Part shown: piece after piece, positions 33,662-41,393 of the stretch
How positions within the stretch are numbered: the stretch's first letter is position 1
How the letters are laid out: the number at the start of each line of letters is the position of its first letter
From: Pusillimonas caeni
GTDB lineage: Bacteria > Pseudomonadota > Gammaproteobacteria > Burkholderiales > Burkholderiaceae_B
Assembly (NCBI RefSeq): GCF_003545815.1
Contig: NZ_PDUW01000002.1
Coordinates: forward strand, 310,001-374,000
DNA length: 64,000 nt
Direction of reading: 5' to 3'
Notes under the pieces: generated by a model
Database searches by the model: none
What the model saw: the letters and a program-made list of their open reading frames with translations, nothing else
Told to the model about the DNA's origin: nothing
Made by a program: the position numbers and the translations under genes

Positions 33662-34473
33662 GGGACGACGTCGACGCCAGCGTAGAGCCGAACGTGCCGA
33701 TCTGGCCCGTTTTCGGCGACCTGATGTCGGTGCTGCTGGGCGCCTTCGTGCTGGTGTTGGTGGGCGTCATCGCGATGCAGCTGCAGCTTTCGAACCGGCT
33801 TGAAGAAGAGATTCAGCAGCGCCAAGAAGAAACCGAGCGCCGCCAGACGCTGGAACAGGCGCTGGCCCGGCCGCTGGCGGAAGGGCGAGTCACGTTGGTG
33901 GACGGCCGCATCGGCATCAGCGGCAGCGTGCTGTTTGCGTTGAATTCCGCCCAGCTGCAGGACGAAGGGCGCGAGGTGCTGCAGTCGCTGGTCGATCCGC
34001 TGTCGGACTATCTGCATGCCAACGACCAGGCCTTGATGGTCAGCGGCTTCACCGACGACCAGGCCATCCATGGCGACAATCGCCGCTTTGCCGACAACTG
34101 GGAGCTCTCCGCCCAGCGCGCGCTGACGGTGACGCGCGCCCTCATCGACGCGGGCATTCCCCCCTCGAAGGTGTTTGCCGCCGCTTTCGGCTCCGAGCAG
34201 CCCATCAGTTCGAATGCCGACGAGGCCGGCCGCGCCCGCAATCGGCGCGTCGAGATCTCGCCTGTTCCCCGGCCTTCGCTGACCGCCCAGGCTTCGCCCG
34301 GTGAGCAGCCGCCGGCCGGGACGGAATCGATGCATGATCGCGTCGCGGCAGAGCCACTTCCAGCAAAACCGCCGATAACTGAACTGCCTGTACAGCAGAC
34401 ATCGCAAAGCTTCCCAGGCAAGCAAGGCCAAGCCCTGCGAACACAGCAAGAGCAGGCAAAGCCGCATGGCTAG
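33658..34473 (+). CDS. MotB/ZorB-like OmpA-domain protein
   Basis: 271 aa. One N-terminal transmembrane helix begins WPVFGDLMSVLLGAFVLVLV; Asp21 in the FGDLM motif corresponds to the ion-carrying Asp of MotB and ZorB. A short coiled coil (NRLEEEIQQRQEETERRQTL) leads to a C-terminal OmpA-like peptidoglycan-binding domain: VSGFTDDQ, NWELSAQRALTVTRALIDAG and RARNRRVEIS. A Pro/Gln-rich tail of about 55 residues ends the protein. It overlaps the DUF802 gene by 4 nt and the DUF2894 gene by 8 nt. With the DUF802 protein it should form an inner-membrane motor anchored to peptidoglycan. Confidence 0.92.
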   Translation: MRDDVDASVEPNVPIWPVFGDLMSVLLGAFVLVLVGVIAMQLQLSNRLEEEIQQRQEETERRQTLEQALARPLAEGRVTLVDGRIGISGSVLFALNSAQLQDEGREVLQSLVDPLSDYLHANDQALMVSGFTDDQAIHGDNRRFADNWELSAQRALTVTRALIDAGIPPSKVFAAAFGSEQPISSNADEAGRARNRRVEISPVPRPSLTAQASPGEQPPAGTESMHDRVAAEPLPAKPPITELPVQQTSQSFPGKQGQALRTQQEQAKPHG

Positions 34474-34918
34474 CGACAAGGGCTCCAGCTCGAAGGCAGC
34501 CAGTCCCCTGGCCGACCTGCTGGCCTACCTGGCCGAGCAGGCGCCGCACAAGTATGCGGGCAAGCCGCCGGGCAGTGCGCTGACCGGAGAGCTGCCCGAG
34601 GTCGACTACTTCCAGAAGACCTGGTCGCGGCTGAGCACCGGCCTTCGGCTACAGCAGTCGCAGCGGCAGGTGCCCGAGAATGCCGGCCCGCTGAACTCCA
34701 GCCATCTCATCCACCGCTCGCTGCTGCTCATGCAGGAGCGCTCGCCCGGCTACCTGCAGCATTTCCTTTTCTACGTCGACACGCTGTCGTGGATGGAGCA
34801 GTTGACCGCCGACACGACCCTGCCCGGAGCCAAGCCCTCGGCTAAGAGTCCTGCCAAGGCGTCAAGCAAAACGCCATCGCGCGGTGCAGCAAAGAAGCCT
34901 CCGCGCAAGGCGCGCTGA
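34466..34918 (+). CDS. DUF2894-family protein
   Basis: 150 aa, last gene of the motor-like operon, overlapping the OmpA gene by 8 nt. The central part (LLAYLAEQAPHKYAG, VDYFQKTWSRLSTGLRLQQS, RSPGYLQHFLFYVDTLSWME) fits DUF2894. The C-terminal 30 residues are a Lys/Ala/Ser/Pro-rich basic tail that may bind nucleic acid or an acidic partner. No membrane helix or signal peptide. The conserved association with DUF3348/DUF802/OmpA genes implies a shared complex; the individual role is unknown. Confidence 0.84.
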   Translation: MASDKGSSSKAASPLADLLAYLAEQAPHKYAGKPPGSALTGELPEVDYFQKTWSRLSTGLRLQQSQRQVPENAGPLNSSHLIHRSLLLMQERSPGYLQHFLFYVDTLSWMEQLTADTTLPGAKPSAKSPAKASSKTPSRGAAKKPPRKAR

Positions 34919-34947
34919 TATAAGGGAAATCCCCACACAGTTCCCCA

Positions 34948-34975
34948 TTGCAAGCCGCCCCCTGTTTCCTATAGT
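34948..34975 (+). promoter_or_regulatory. Sigma-70-type promoter for octopine-dehydrogenase-like/ABC operon
   Basis: TTGCAA at 34948-34953 and TATAGT at 34970-34975 are separated by 16 bp, a near-consensus sigma-70 pair. Transcription would start near 34982, leaving a leader of about 110 nt before ATG 35092. Confidence 0.6.
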
Positions 34976-35008
34976 GTATGTAGGTATATGCAAGTGCATA
35001 GATAAATA

Positions 35009-35054
35009 CAACGACGCATCGAGCGGTTGTTTGGGTTTTATCGACGCGTCGTTG
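35009..35054 (+). promoter_or_regulatory. 14-bp inverted repeat in the leader of the ABC/dehydrogenase operon
   Basis: CAACGACGCATCGA (35009-35022) and TCGACGCGTCGTTG (35041-35054) pair over 14 bp with one mismatch, around an 18-nt loop. It lies downstream of the predicted promoter and 37 nt before the start codon. It could be an RNA hairpin controlling the operon or a DNA operator. No T-run follows, so it is not a simple terminator. Confidence 0.6.
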
Positions 35055-35091
35055 CAGGGCCGATTCATAGGCCTTTCAACGGAGGCAGGGC

Positions 35092-36171
35092 ATGGAGATT
35101 GCAGTATTGGGGGGCGGCCACGGTTGTTATGCGGCGGCGGCCGACTTGAGCGAGCAGGGCCACAGCATACGCCTATGGCGGCGCGACGCGGCGGCCCTGA
35201 AGCCGGTGCTCGATTCGTCGACCATCTACCTGAAGGACGATCACGGCGAAAGTGCGGTCATCATCGACCAGGTCACCACCGACATCGGCGAAGCGGTCAA
35301 GGGCGCGCAGCTTATCTTGATCCCTTCTCCGGCTACGGCCCAGATGGACATTGCCCGCGCGCTGGCCCCCCATCTGCAGGACGGCCAGGTGGTGTTCCTG
35401 CCGCCGGGCACCTTCGGCAGCTACATCATGAGCGAAGCCGTGCGCCGGCTGGGCTGCACGGCGGACGTCGCCTGGGCCGAAACCGGCACCTTGCCCTGGC
35501 TCGCGCGCAAGCACGGCTCCAACACGGTGGCCATCACCATGCGCGCCACGCGCCTGCCGACGGGCGTGTATCCGGCCCGCCGCGCCGACCACGCCATGCA
35601 GGTCATCGCTGAAGCCTTTCCCTGCATCGAGCCCTGCGAAGATGCGCTGTCCGGCGCGCTGATGAACGCCGGGCCCATCATCCACCCGCCGCTCATCATG
35701 ATGAATGCCGCGCCGCTGCAGCATTTTCCCGAGTGGGACATCCACAACGAGGGCACGCAGCCCGCGGTGCGCGCGGTCACCACCAAGCTGGACAACGAGC
35801 GCATCGCCATCCGCGAGGCCATCGGCTACCAGGCGCCGCACTTCCCGCTCTCCGACCACTACGAAAACGACCAATGGATGTACGGCGACTCGCACAAGAA
35901 GCTGGTCGACAGTGGAGACTGGCGTGAGCACATCGACCTCTACACACACCGCTACATGGTCGAGGACACCGTCATGGGCCTGGCGCTGCTGGCCTCGGTG
36001 GCCGACTGGGCGGGCTGCGACGCACCCGTGGCCAAGGGCCTGCTGGCCATTGCGGGCGGCATCCTGGGCAAAGACCTGCGCCGGGGCGAACGCACCCTGG
36101 GCGCGCTGGGCCTGGACAAGCTCTCGGTCGAAGAAATGCGCCAGATGCTTTTGCAGGGCCAATCGGCATGA
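35092..36171 (+). CDS. NAD/NADP octopine/nopaline dehydrogenase-family protein
   Basis: 359 aa. The N-terminal Rossmann fold starts at residue 1 with IAVLGGGHGCYAAAADLSEQGH (GGGxGxxA nucleotide loop) and continues with ILIPSPATAQMDIARALAPH. The C-terminal all-helical domain (HPPLIMMNAAPLQHF, then WDIHNEGTQPAV and DTVMGLALLASVADWAG) matches the octopine dehydrogenase family, with a candidate catalytic His in the IHPP segment. Members reductively join an amino acid to an oxo-acid or run the reverse. GGAGGCAGGGC precedes the ATG. The next gene overlaps by 4 nt and a NitT/TauT importer follows, so oxidation of an imported opine-like or amino-acid derivative is plausible. Confidence 0.87.
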   Translation: MEIAVLGGGHGCYAAAADLSEQGHSIRLWRRDAAALKPVLDSSTIYLKDDHGESAVIIDQVTTDIGEAVKGAQLILIPSPATAQMDIARALAPHLQDGQVVFLPPGTFGSYIMSEAVRRLGCTADVAWAETGTLPWLARKHGSNTVAITMRATRLPTGVYPARRADHAMQVIAEAFPCIEPCEDALSGALMNAGPIIHPPLIMMNAAPLQHFPEWDIHNEGTQPAVRAVTTKLDNERIAIREAIGYQAPHFPLSDHYENDQWMYGDSHKKLVDSGDWREHIDLYTHRYMVEDTVMGLALLASVADWAGCDAPVAKGLLAIAGGILGKDLRRGERTLGALGLDKLSVEEMRQMLLQGQSA

Positions 36172-37166
36172 CCACGCCCGCCATCGTCGCCCTGGGCGCG
36201 GGCCGCATGGGCCGCGGCATTGCGATGGCCTACGCCATGCGCGGCCACAGGGTGGCCATCGTCGATTTCAAGCAGCGCGAGCCGCAGGCCTTTGAAGCGC
36301 TGCGGCAAAGCGTCTTCCATGAGTTGCGCCTGACCCTGGATCAACTGGCCGATCTGGGTTTGTTCCCCGCCGGCGAAGTAGAAGGCCATCTTCAAAACAT
36401 ATCGCTGCATGCGCTGGACGAAGCTCCCGCCGTGCTGGCCGGGGCCGACATCGTCTTCGAAGGCGTGCCCGAAACGCCCGAGGCCAAGCGCGATGCGCTG
36501 ACACGCTTGGGCGAACTGGCCAACCCGCAGGCGCTGATCGCCTCCACCACCTCCACCATGCTGGCCTCCGACCTGGCGCCCTTGGTCAGCAGCCCGCAGC
36601 GCTTCATGAACGCGCACTGGCTCAATCCGGCCTACATCATTCCCCTGGTCGAGGTCAGCCCGCACGAGGGCAGCGACCCGGCAGCGGTGGACCGCCTGGT
36701 GCAGAGCCTGGAAAGCATCGGCAAGGTGCCGGTGCGCTGCGCGTGCAGCCCGGGCTACATCGTGCCGCGCCTGCAGACTCTGGTCATGAACGAAGCCGCG
36801 CGCATGGTCGAAGAGGGCGTGGCCACGCCCGAGCAGCTCGACCTGGCCACGCGCCACGGCCTGGGCTTCCGCTTTGCCGCCATCGGAGTGCTGGAGTTCA
36901 TCGATTACGGCGGCAACGACATCCTTTATCACGCCAACAACTATCTTGCCAAAAACCTCGACGCAAACCGCTATGCCATGCCGGACATCGTTCGCCGATA
37001 CATGGATGAAGGCAAAGTGGGCTTGCGGTCGGCAAGCGGATTCCATTCGTACGAGGGGCTGGACCTTGAAGCGTACCGGCGCGATGTGCTGGCCCGAACC
37101 CTGGGCATGCTCAGGCATTTCGGCCTCGACAAAAGCGCTACTTCCAACGACGAGAAAGGAAACTAG
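36168..37166 (+). CDS. 3-hydroxyacyl-CoA dehydrogenase-family protein
   Basis: 332 aa. Rossmann motif ALGAGRMGRGIAMAYAMRGH at the N-terminus, then STTSTMLASDLA and NAHWLNPAYIIPLVEVSP, which carries the family catalytic His (NAHWLNP replacing GxHFFNP). The C-terminal domain is normal (CSPGYIVPRLQTLVMNEAARMVEEG). Related short proteins act on 3-hydroxybutyryl-CoA, carnitine (CdhA-type) or other beta-hydroxy acids. It overlaps the octopine-dehydrogenase-like gene by 4 nt and sits 3 nt before a receptor gene. With transport in the same operon, a small hydroxy acid is more likely than an acyl-CoA substrate. Confidence 0.87.
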   Translation: MTTPAIVALGAGRMGRGIAMAYAMRGHRVAIVDFKQREPQAFEALRQSVFHELRLTLDQLADLGLFPAGEVEGHLQNISLHALDEAPAVLAGADIVFEGVPETPEAKRDALTRLGELANPQALIASTTSTMLASDLAPLVSSPQRFMNAHWLNPAYIIPLVEVSPHEGSDPAAVDRLVQSLESIGKVPVRCACSPGYIVPRLQTLVMNEAARMVEEGVATPEQLDLATRHGLGFRFAAIGVLEFIDYGGNDILYHANNYLAKNLDANRYAMPDIVRRYMDEGKVGLRSASGFHSYEGLDLEAYRRDVLARTLGMLRHFGLDKSATSNDEKGN

Positions 37167-37169
37167 ACA

Positions 37170-38153
37170 ATGAACAAGATCATGCAGGCGTTGTTGATAT
37201 CGGTGGGCGCGGCGGCGGTCATGGCCCCGGCCCTGGCGCAGGATGTTCCCACGATCCGCGTGGGCTGGACGATTCCGGCCGAAGAGGCCAAGTACCTCAT
37301 GATGAAGCGTCCCGAGCTCTTCCCCGACCTGGGCAAGAAGTACAAGATCGAGTGGTCGCAGTTCCAGGGCACGTCGCCGATGGTGCAGGCGATGCGCGCG
37401 GGCGTGCTCGACTGCTCGACCATGGCGCCGCTTTCCATGGCGCAGGGCTATATCGAAAGCGGCCTCGAAAGCTACATCGTCGCCCAGCACGTTCATGAAG
37501 AGAAAGGCTATTTCTCGCCCTACTGGGCGGTGAAGAAGGACGGCCCCATCAAAAGCGCCGAAGACCTCAAGGGCAAGGTCATCGGCACCAACGCCTACGG
37601 CTCGGGCGTTTACTTCCAGATGGTGCTGTGGCTGAAGCAGCACGGCATCGACCCCGAGAAGGACGTCAAGATCGTTGAAACAGGCTTCCCCGCCTCGGCC
37701 GACGCCATCCGTTCGGGCCGCGTCGACGCCGGCCCGCTGGTGCAGCCCTTTGCGCTGCTGGCCGAAGAAAAAGGCGACATCCGCAAGCTGTTCGCGCTGT
37801 CCGAAGTGCAGTCGCCCACGGTGCAGATCTTCGAGGGCTGCAGCAAGGCCTACGCCGACAAGAACCCCGAGGTGGTCAAGGACTATGTCAGAGACCTGCA
37901 ACTGGCCATGAGCAAGCTGCTCGAAGACCGCAGCCTGGCGGTGGACGTGGCCTCCGAGGTCACGCGCGCGCCCAAGGAGCTGCTGGACAAATACCTGTTC
38001 ACCGAGAAGGACTTCGCCCACGCGCCGGACATGAAGCCCAATCTGCAGTCGATCCAGGAGACCATCGACCTGCAGTATAAAGGCGGCTTCCTGGCCAAGC
38101 CTGTGGACGTATCGAAGTTCGTGCGGGAAGACATCATGGCGCCCATCAAGTAA
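37170..38153 (+). CDS. NitT/TauT-type ABC transporter substrate-binding protein
   Basis: 327 aa periplasmic receptor. The signal peptide (MNKIMQALLISVGAAAVMAP, cleavage after ALAQ) is followed by a type II binding fold: IRVGWTIPAEEAKYLM, MAPLSMAQGYIESG, LKGKVIGTNAYGSGVYFQM and FPASADAIRSGRVDAGPLVQ. AGAAAGGAAACT lies directly before the ATG. It heads a four-gene transporter set in the same operon as two dehydrogenases. Family members bind taurine, nitrate, aromatic sulfonates or pyrimidine precursors; the ligand is not predictable. Confidence 0.92.
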   Translation: MNKIMQALLISVGAAAVMAPALAQDVPTIRVGWTIPAEEAKYLMMKRPELFPDLGKKYKIEWSQFQGTSPMVQAMRAGVLDCSTMAPLSMAQGYIESGLESYIVAQHVHEEKGYFSPYWAVKKDGPIKSAEDLKGKVIGTNAYGSGVYFQMVLWLKQHGIDPEKDVKIVETGFPASADAIRSGRVDAGPLVQPFALLAEEKGDIRKLFALSEVQSPTVQIFEGCSKAYADKNPEVVKDYVRDLQLAMSKLLEDRSLAVDVASEVTRAPKELLDKYLFTEKDFAHAPDMKPNLQSIQETIDLQYKGGFLAKPVDVSKFVREDIMAPIK

Positions 38154-38166
38154 TGCAGGCAACCCA

Positions 38167-38931
38167 ATGATCACTATCGAGCAACTGGGAAAGACGTTTC
38201 AAACCGCCCGGGGCGCCGAACATACGGCCATCCGGGACATCTCGCTGCAGGTGCCCGACGGCCAGTTCCTGTCCATCCTGGGGCCCAGCGGGTGCGGCAA
38301 GAGCACGCTGCTGTACATCGTGGGCGGCTTCGAGCAGGCCACGACGGGCAGCGTCAAGGTCGACGGCCGGGTCGTCGACGCACCGGGCCCCGACCGGGGG
38401 CCGGTGTTCCAGGAGTACGCCTTATTCCCCTGGAAAAGCGTGCTCAGCAATGTGGCCTACGGCCTGCGCGAGCAGGGCGTGCCCAAGGCGCAGGCCGAAG
38501 AGAAGGCCATGCTGTGGCTCGACAAGGTCAAGCTCAAGGACTACGCCCACTTCTATCCGCGCGAGCTCTCGGGCGGCATGCGCCAACGCGCCGCCATCGC
38601 CCGCACCCTGGCCTACGAGCCGGCCATCCTGCTCATGGACGAGCCCTTCGGCGCCTTGGACGCCCACACCCGGCTCAAGCTGCAGACGGGCCTGCTGGGA
38701 CTGTGGGAGCAGTTGAAGAACACCGTGCTGTTCGTCACCCATGGCGTCGAGGAGGCCGTTTACCTCTCGGACCGCGTCGTGGTGCTCAGCGGCACCCCGG
38801 GCACGGTGCGCGAGATCGTCGACATCGACCTGCCGCGCCCCCGCGTGCGTTCCGAACTGCTGCGCAACCCACGGTATCAAGAATACGTGATCCACCTCGA
38901 AAGCCTGCTGGTGGCGGAGGCCGCGGCATGA
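38167..38931 (+). CDS. NitT/TauT-type ABC transporter ATP-binding protein
   Basis: 254 aa complete ABC ATPase. Walker A is GPSGCGKST, the Q-loop VFQEYALFPWKSV, signature LSGGMRQR, Walker B ILLMDEPFGALDA and H-loop FVTHGVEEA. This is the SsuB/TauB/NrtD pattern. It lies 13 nt after the receptor and overlaps the first permease gene by 4 nt (ATGA). It probably energises both permeases of the operon. Confidence 0.94.
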   Translation: MITIEQLGKTFQTARGAEHTAIRDISLQVPDGQFLSILGPSGCGKSTLLYIVGGFEQATTGSVKVDGRVVDAPGPDRGPVFQEYALFPWKSVLSNVAYGLREQGVPKAQAEEKAMLWLDKVKLKDYAHFYPRELSGGMRQRAAIARTLAYEPAILLMDEPFGALDAHTRLKLQTGLLGLWEQLKNTVLFVTHGVEEAVYLSDRVVVLSGTPGTVREIVDIDLPRPRVRSELLRNPRYQEYVIHLESLLVAEAAA

Positions 38932-39725
38932 GCCAGGCTTCGCGGTCCTTGCGCTGGTATCACAGCCCCGCGCTGGCCTTGCTGGCGGCGGTGCTGCTGG
39001 TGGGCGTGCTGTGGGCGGCGCTGTCCAGCGTGATGGACTTCAGCTCGTTTCCGGGCCCCATCGCCGCCCTGAAAGAACTGCCCACCATCGTGTTCGACCC
39101 CAACGCCGTCTGGGCCATCGCCCAATCGGTGGGGCGCATGTTCGCCGGCTACGCCTGGGCGCTGCTGTTCGCCATTCCGCTCGGCCTGGCCATGGGCCGC
39201 AGCCAGGCTGTGTACGATATTTTCTATCCCCTGGTGTCGCTGGCCTATCCCATGCCCAAGGCCGCGCTCATGCCTATATTGATGCTGTGGTTCGGCCTAG
39301 GCAGTTTCTCCAAGATACTGGTCATCGCCATGGGCGTCAGCCTGCCCGTGCTGTTCCATAGCTACCAGGGCGCCTGTCGCATCGAGAAAAAACTGGTCTG
39401 GACGGCCCAGGCCATGGGCATGGGCCCCGTCAAGCGCCTGTTCCGCATCGTGCTGCCCGCCGCGCTGCCCGAGATTCTCATCGGCTGCCGGGTGGGCGTC
39501 GTCATGGCGCTGATCGTCATGGTGTCATCCGAAATGATCGCGCGCCAAGAGGGCGTGGGCAACCTGCTCTTCACCTCCATGGACATGGCGCAGTACGCCA
39601 CCGTCTATGCGGTCATCCTCATCCTGGCGGTACTGGGCTTTGTGCTGGACTGGCTGTTCGAACGCGTGCGGCGCTACCTGACGCACTGGGCTGAATCCTC
39701 CGGCAGCGGCTCTTCGCTGCATTGA
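38928..39725 (+). CDS. NitT/TauT-type ABC transporter permease (first)
   Basis: 265 aa with about six transmembrane helices. The binding-protein-dependent permease motif is visible in FRIVLPAALPEILIGCRVGVVMAL (EAA loop region), preceded by LVSLAYPMPKAALMPILMLWFGLGSFSKI. ATG 38928 overlaps the ATPase stop by 4 nt. A second, clearly different permease follows at 39917, so the importer may use a heterodimeric pore, unlike the usual homodimer in this family. Confidence 0.93.
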   Translation: MSQASRSLRWYHSPALALLAAVLLVGVLWAALSSVMDFSSFPGPIAALKELPTIVFDPNAVWAIAQSVGRMFAGYAWALLFAIPLGLAMGRSQAVYDIFYPLVSLAYPMPKAALMPILMLWFGLGSFSKILVIAMGVSLPVLFHSYQGACRIEKKLVWTAQAMGMGPVKRLFRIVLPAALPEILIGCRVGVVMALIVMVSSEMIARQEGVGNLLFTSMDMAQYATVYAVILILAVLGFVLDWLFERVRRYLTHWAESSGSGSSLH

Positions 39726-39916
39726 CGCCGGTGACATTGAAGAATCGCCGCATGAACCTGATTGGTCGCTGAAGATTATGTTATGAACGAAATGCGCAAA
39801 ATATTGAACGCCAGGGGACGTCGATCCAGGCCCTGCATGCGAAATAGAGACGGCCGCGTCGACACCCAAGCATCTTTAATGCGTGGCTGGCCCGCCGCAA
39901 AGAAGCAAGGGCATTC
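39726..39916. other. 191-nt spacer between the two permease genes
   Basis: An unusually long gap inside an otherwise overlapping operon. It is AT-richer near 39770-39800 and may hold an internal promoter, but no clear hexamer pair, hairpin or gene was found. Confidence 0.4.
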
Positions 39917-40726
39917 ATGAACAGGCAATCCTCCCTCGCGCGCAGCATCATGCCGGCCGGGCCTCGCGCCATGGTGCAGTGGCGCCGCCTGTCCGTCTTC
40001 AAGCGTTTGCTCTCGCCTCTTGCCGCGCTGCTGATCTGGGAGCTGGTCTGCCGCCTGGGCTGGGTCGAGCCCCAATTGCTGCCGGCCCCCACGGCCATCG
40101 TTGCGCGCCTGGTCGAACAGGCTTCGGCGGCCGAGTTCTGGCAGCACTTCGGCATCACCTTGTACCGCCTGGTCGTGGGCCTGGCGGTCGCCATCGTGCT
40201 GGGCCTGGTACTGGGCCTGGCGGCGCAGCTCTCGCGGCTTAGCGCCGCGGTGCTCGACGCCCTGGTGCGCCTGCTGGCGCCCATACCCAAGATCGCGCTG
40301 TATCCCGCTTTCATCCTGATACTGGGCTTCGAGAACACTTCCAAGATCGCCCTGATCGTGGCCGATGCCCTGTTTCCCGTGCTGATGGCCACCTGGGCCG
40401 CCGCGCGCAGCGTGGACCAGAAACTGATCTGGTCGGCGCGCGCCGCAGGCACCAGCCGGGCCGCCTGCCTGTGGAAAGTGACCCTGCCCGCCATCGTGCC
40501 CACCGTGCTGGCGGGCGTGCGGGTGGCCGGCGTCATCGCCTGCGTCGTCGTGTTCCTGGCCGAGATGATCGCCTCGACCGACGGCCTGGGCCATATGCTG
40601 ACGGTCGCCGCGCGCGCCTACCGCACCCTGGACATGTTCGTGCCCCTGGTATGGATCTGTGCGCTGGGCCTGGCGCTGAACAGCCTCATCGGCTTCGTCC
40701 AGCGCAAGGTCGACCACTCGGGGTAA
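39917..40726 (+). CDS. NitT/TauT-type ABC transporter permease (second)
   Basis: 269 aa, six predicted transmembrane helices after a basic N-terminus. Family segments include LLAPIPKIALYPAFILILGFENTSKI and the EAA loop ARAAGTSRAACLWKVTLPAIVPTVLAGVRV. It is only distantly similar to the permease at 38928. The 191-nt gap before it could mean a separate promoter. It may complete a heterodimeric channel or belong to a second importer sharing the ATPase. A MarR gene follows after 56 nt. Confidence 0.9.
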   Translation: MNRQSSLARSIMPAGPRAMVQWRRLSVFKRLLSPLAALLIWELVCRLGWVEPQLLPAPTAIVARLVEQASAAEFWQHFGITLYRLVVGLAVAIVLGLVLGLAAQLSRLSAAVLDALVRLLAPIPKIALYPAFILILGFENTSKIALIVADALFPVLMATWAAARSVDQKLIWSARAAGTSRAACLWKVTLPAIVPTVLAGVRVAGVIACVVVFLAEMIASTDGLGHMLTVAARAYRTLDMFVPLVWICALGLALNSLIGFVQRKVDHSG

Positions 40727-40782
40727 GGTAGCATCCGCATTAGAAAGCAAGATACGAACGAACAAAGGATACAAGGCAGGAC

Positions 40783-41271
40783 ATGGACGCGGCCAAGATC
40801 AAACCCCTAAGCAGGCGCGAGCCGGAAGCCGACGGCGCGCCGCCCTACCTGGGCCATGACACCTTCATGCCCTATGTGCTGAACCAGGCCACGGCGGCGC
40901 TCAACGCCGACTTCCAGCAGGTGCTGCGCAGCGAGGGCATGACCCTTCTGCACTGGAGGGTGCTGGCTTTTCTGACGGAAACAGACGGCCTGGGCGTCAG
41001 CGCCCTGGGCCGCTTTACCGGCGTCGACCAGGCCACCCTGTCGCGCGCCCTGACCGTGATGGAGAAGGCCGGCTACGTGGCGCGCCTGCCCAACCCCGAA
41101 GACAACCGCATGGTCGCCATCAAGATCCTGCCCGCCGGCAAGGCCCAGTTCCGCCACGTGCTGCCCCTGGCCTGGGAAATCTACGTGCGCGCCGTGCGCG
41201 GGCTGAGCATGGACGAGCAGGAAACCCTGCATTACCTCTTGAACCGCATACGCGAGAACATGACCGGCTGA
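40783..41271 (+). CDS. MarR-family transcriptional regulator
   Basis: 162 aa winged-helix regulator. The DNA-binding region is GMTLLHWRVLAFLTETDGLG, then LGRFTGVDQATLSRALTVMEKAGYVARLPNPEDNR with the typical wing D-N-R, and a C-terminal dimerisation helix. GGCAGGAC precedes the ATG. It is the last gene on this strand before the TRAP operon and follows the ABC/dehydrogenase operon, which it most likely controls; MarR repressors usually respond to small phenolic ligands. Confidence 0.92.
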   Translation: MDAAKIKPLSRREPEADGAPPYLGHDTFMPYVLNQATAALNADFQQVLRSEGMTLLHWRVLAFLTETDGLGVSALGRFTGVDQATLSRALTVMEKAGYVARLPNPEDNRMVAIKILPAGKAQFRHVLPLAWEIYVRAVRGLSMDEQETLHYLLNRIRENMTG

Positions 41272-41393
41272 AGCATCGCCCGCATGGCTCGATAAGGGTT
41301 CATCCCTAGTGTACGGATCAGGCTGGCTGTTTATAATTTTTTGAAAATGAAATGATATTTCAACTAATGAAACGAGCCATAAGGGGTCATAGA
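41272..41393 (+). promoter_or_regulatory. Promoter and operator region of the TRAP operon
   Basis: TATAAT at 41332-41337 is a perfect -10; the -35 is weak (GTGTAC near 41309-41314, 17-bp spacer). Just downstream, 41348-41372 carries TGAAAT-GAT-ATTTCA followed by ACTAATGAAA, a perfect 6-3-6 palindrome plus a half-site. It matches 45176-45200 at 21 of 25 positions. A repressor bound here would block the transcription start. Confidence 0.65.

Noticed and set aside
29732-34918. Calling the motor-like operon a Zorya defence system
   Set aside because: ZorC/ZorD or ZorE genes are absent and the flanking DUF3348/DUF2894 proteins are not Zorya components; only the ZorAB-like core is shared.
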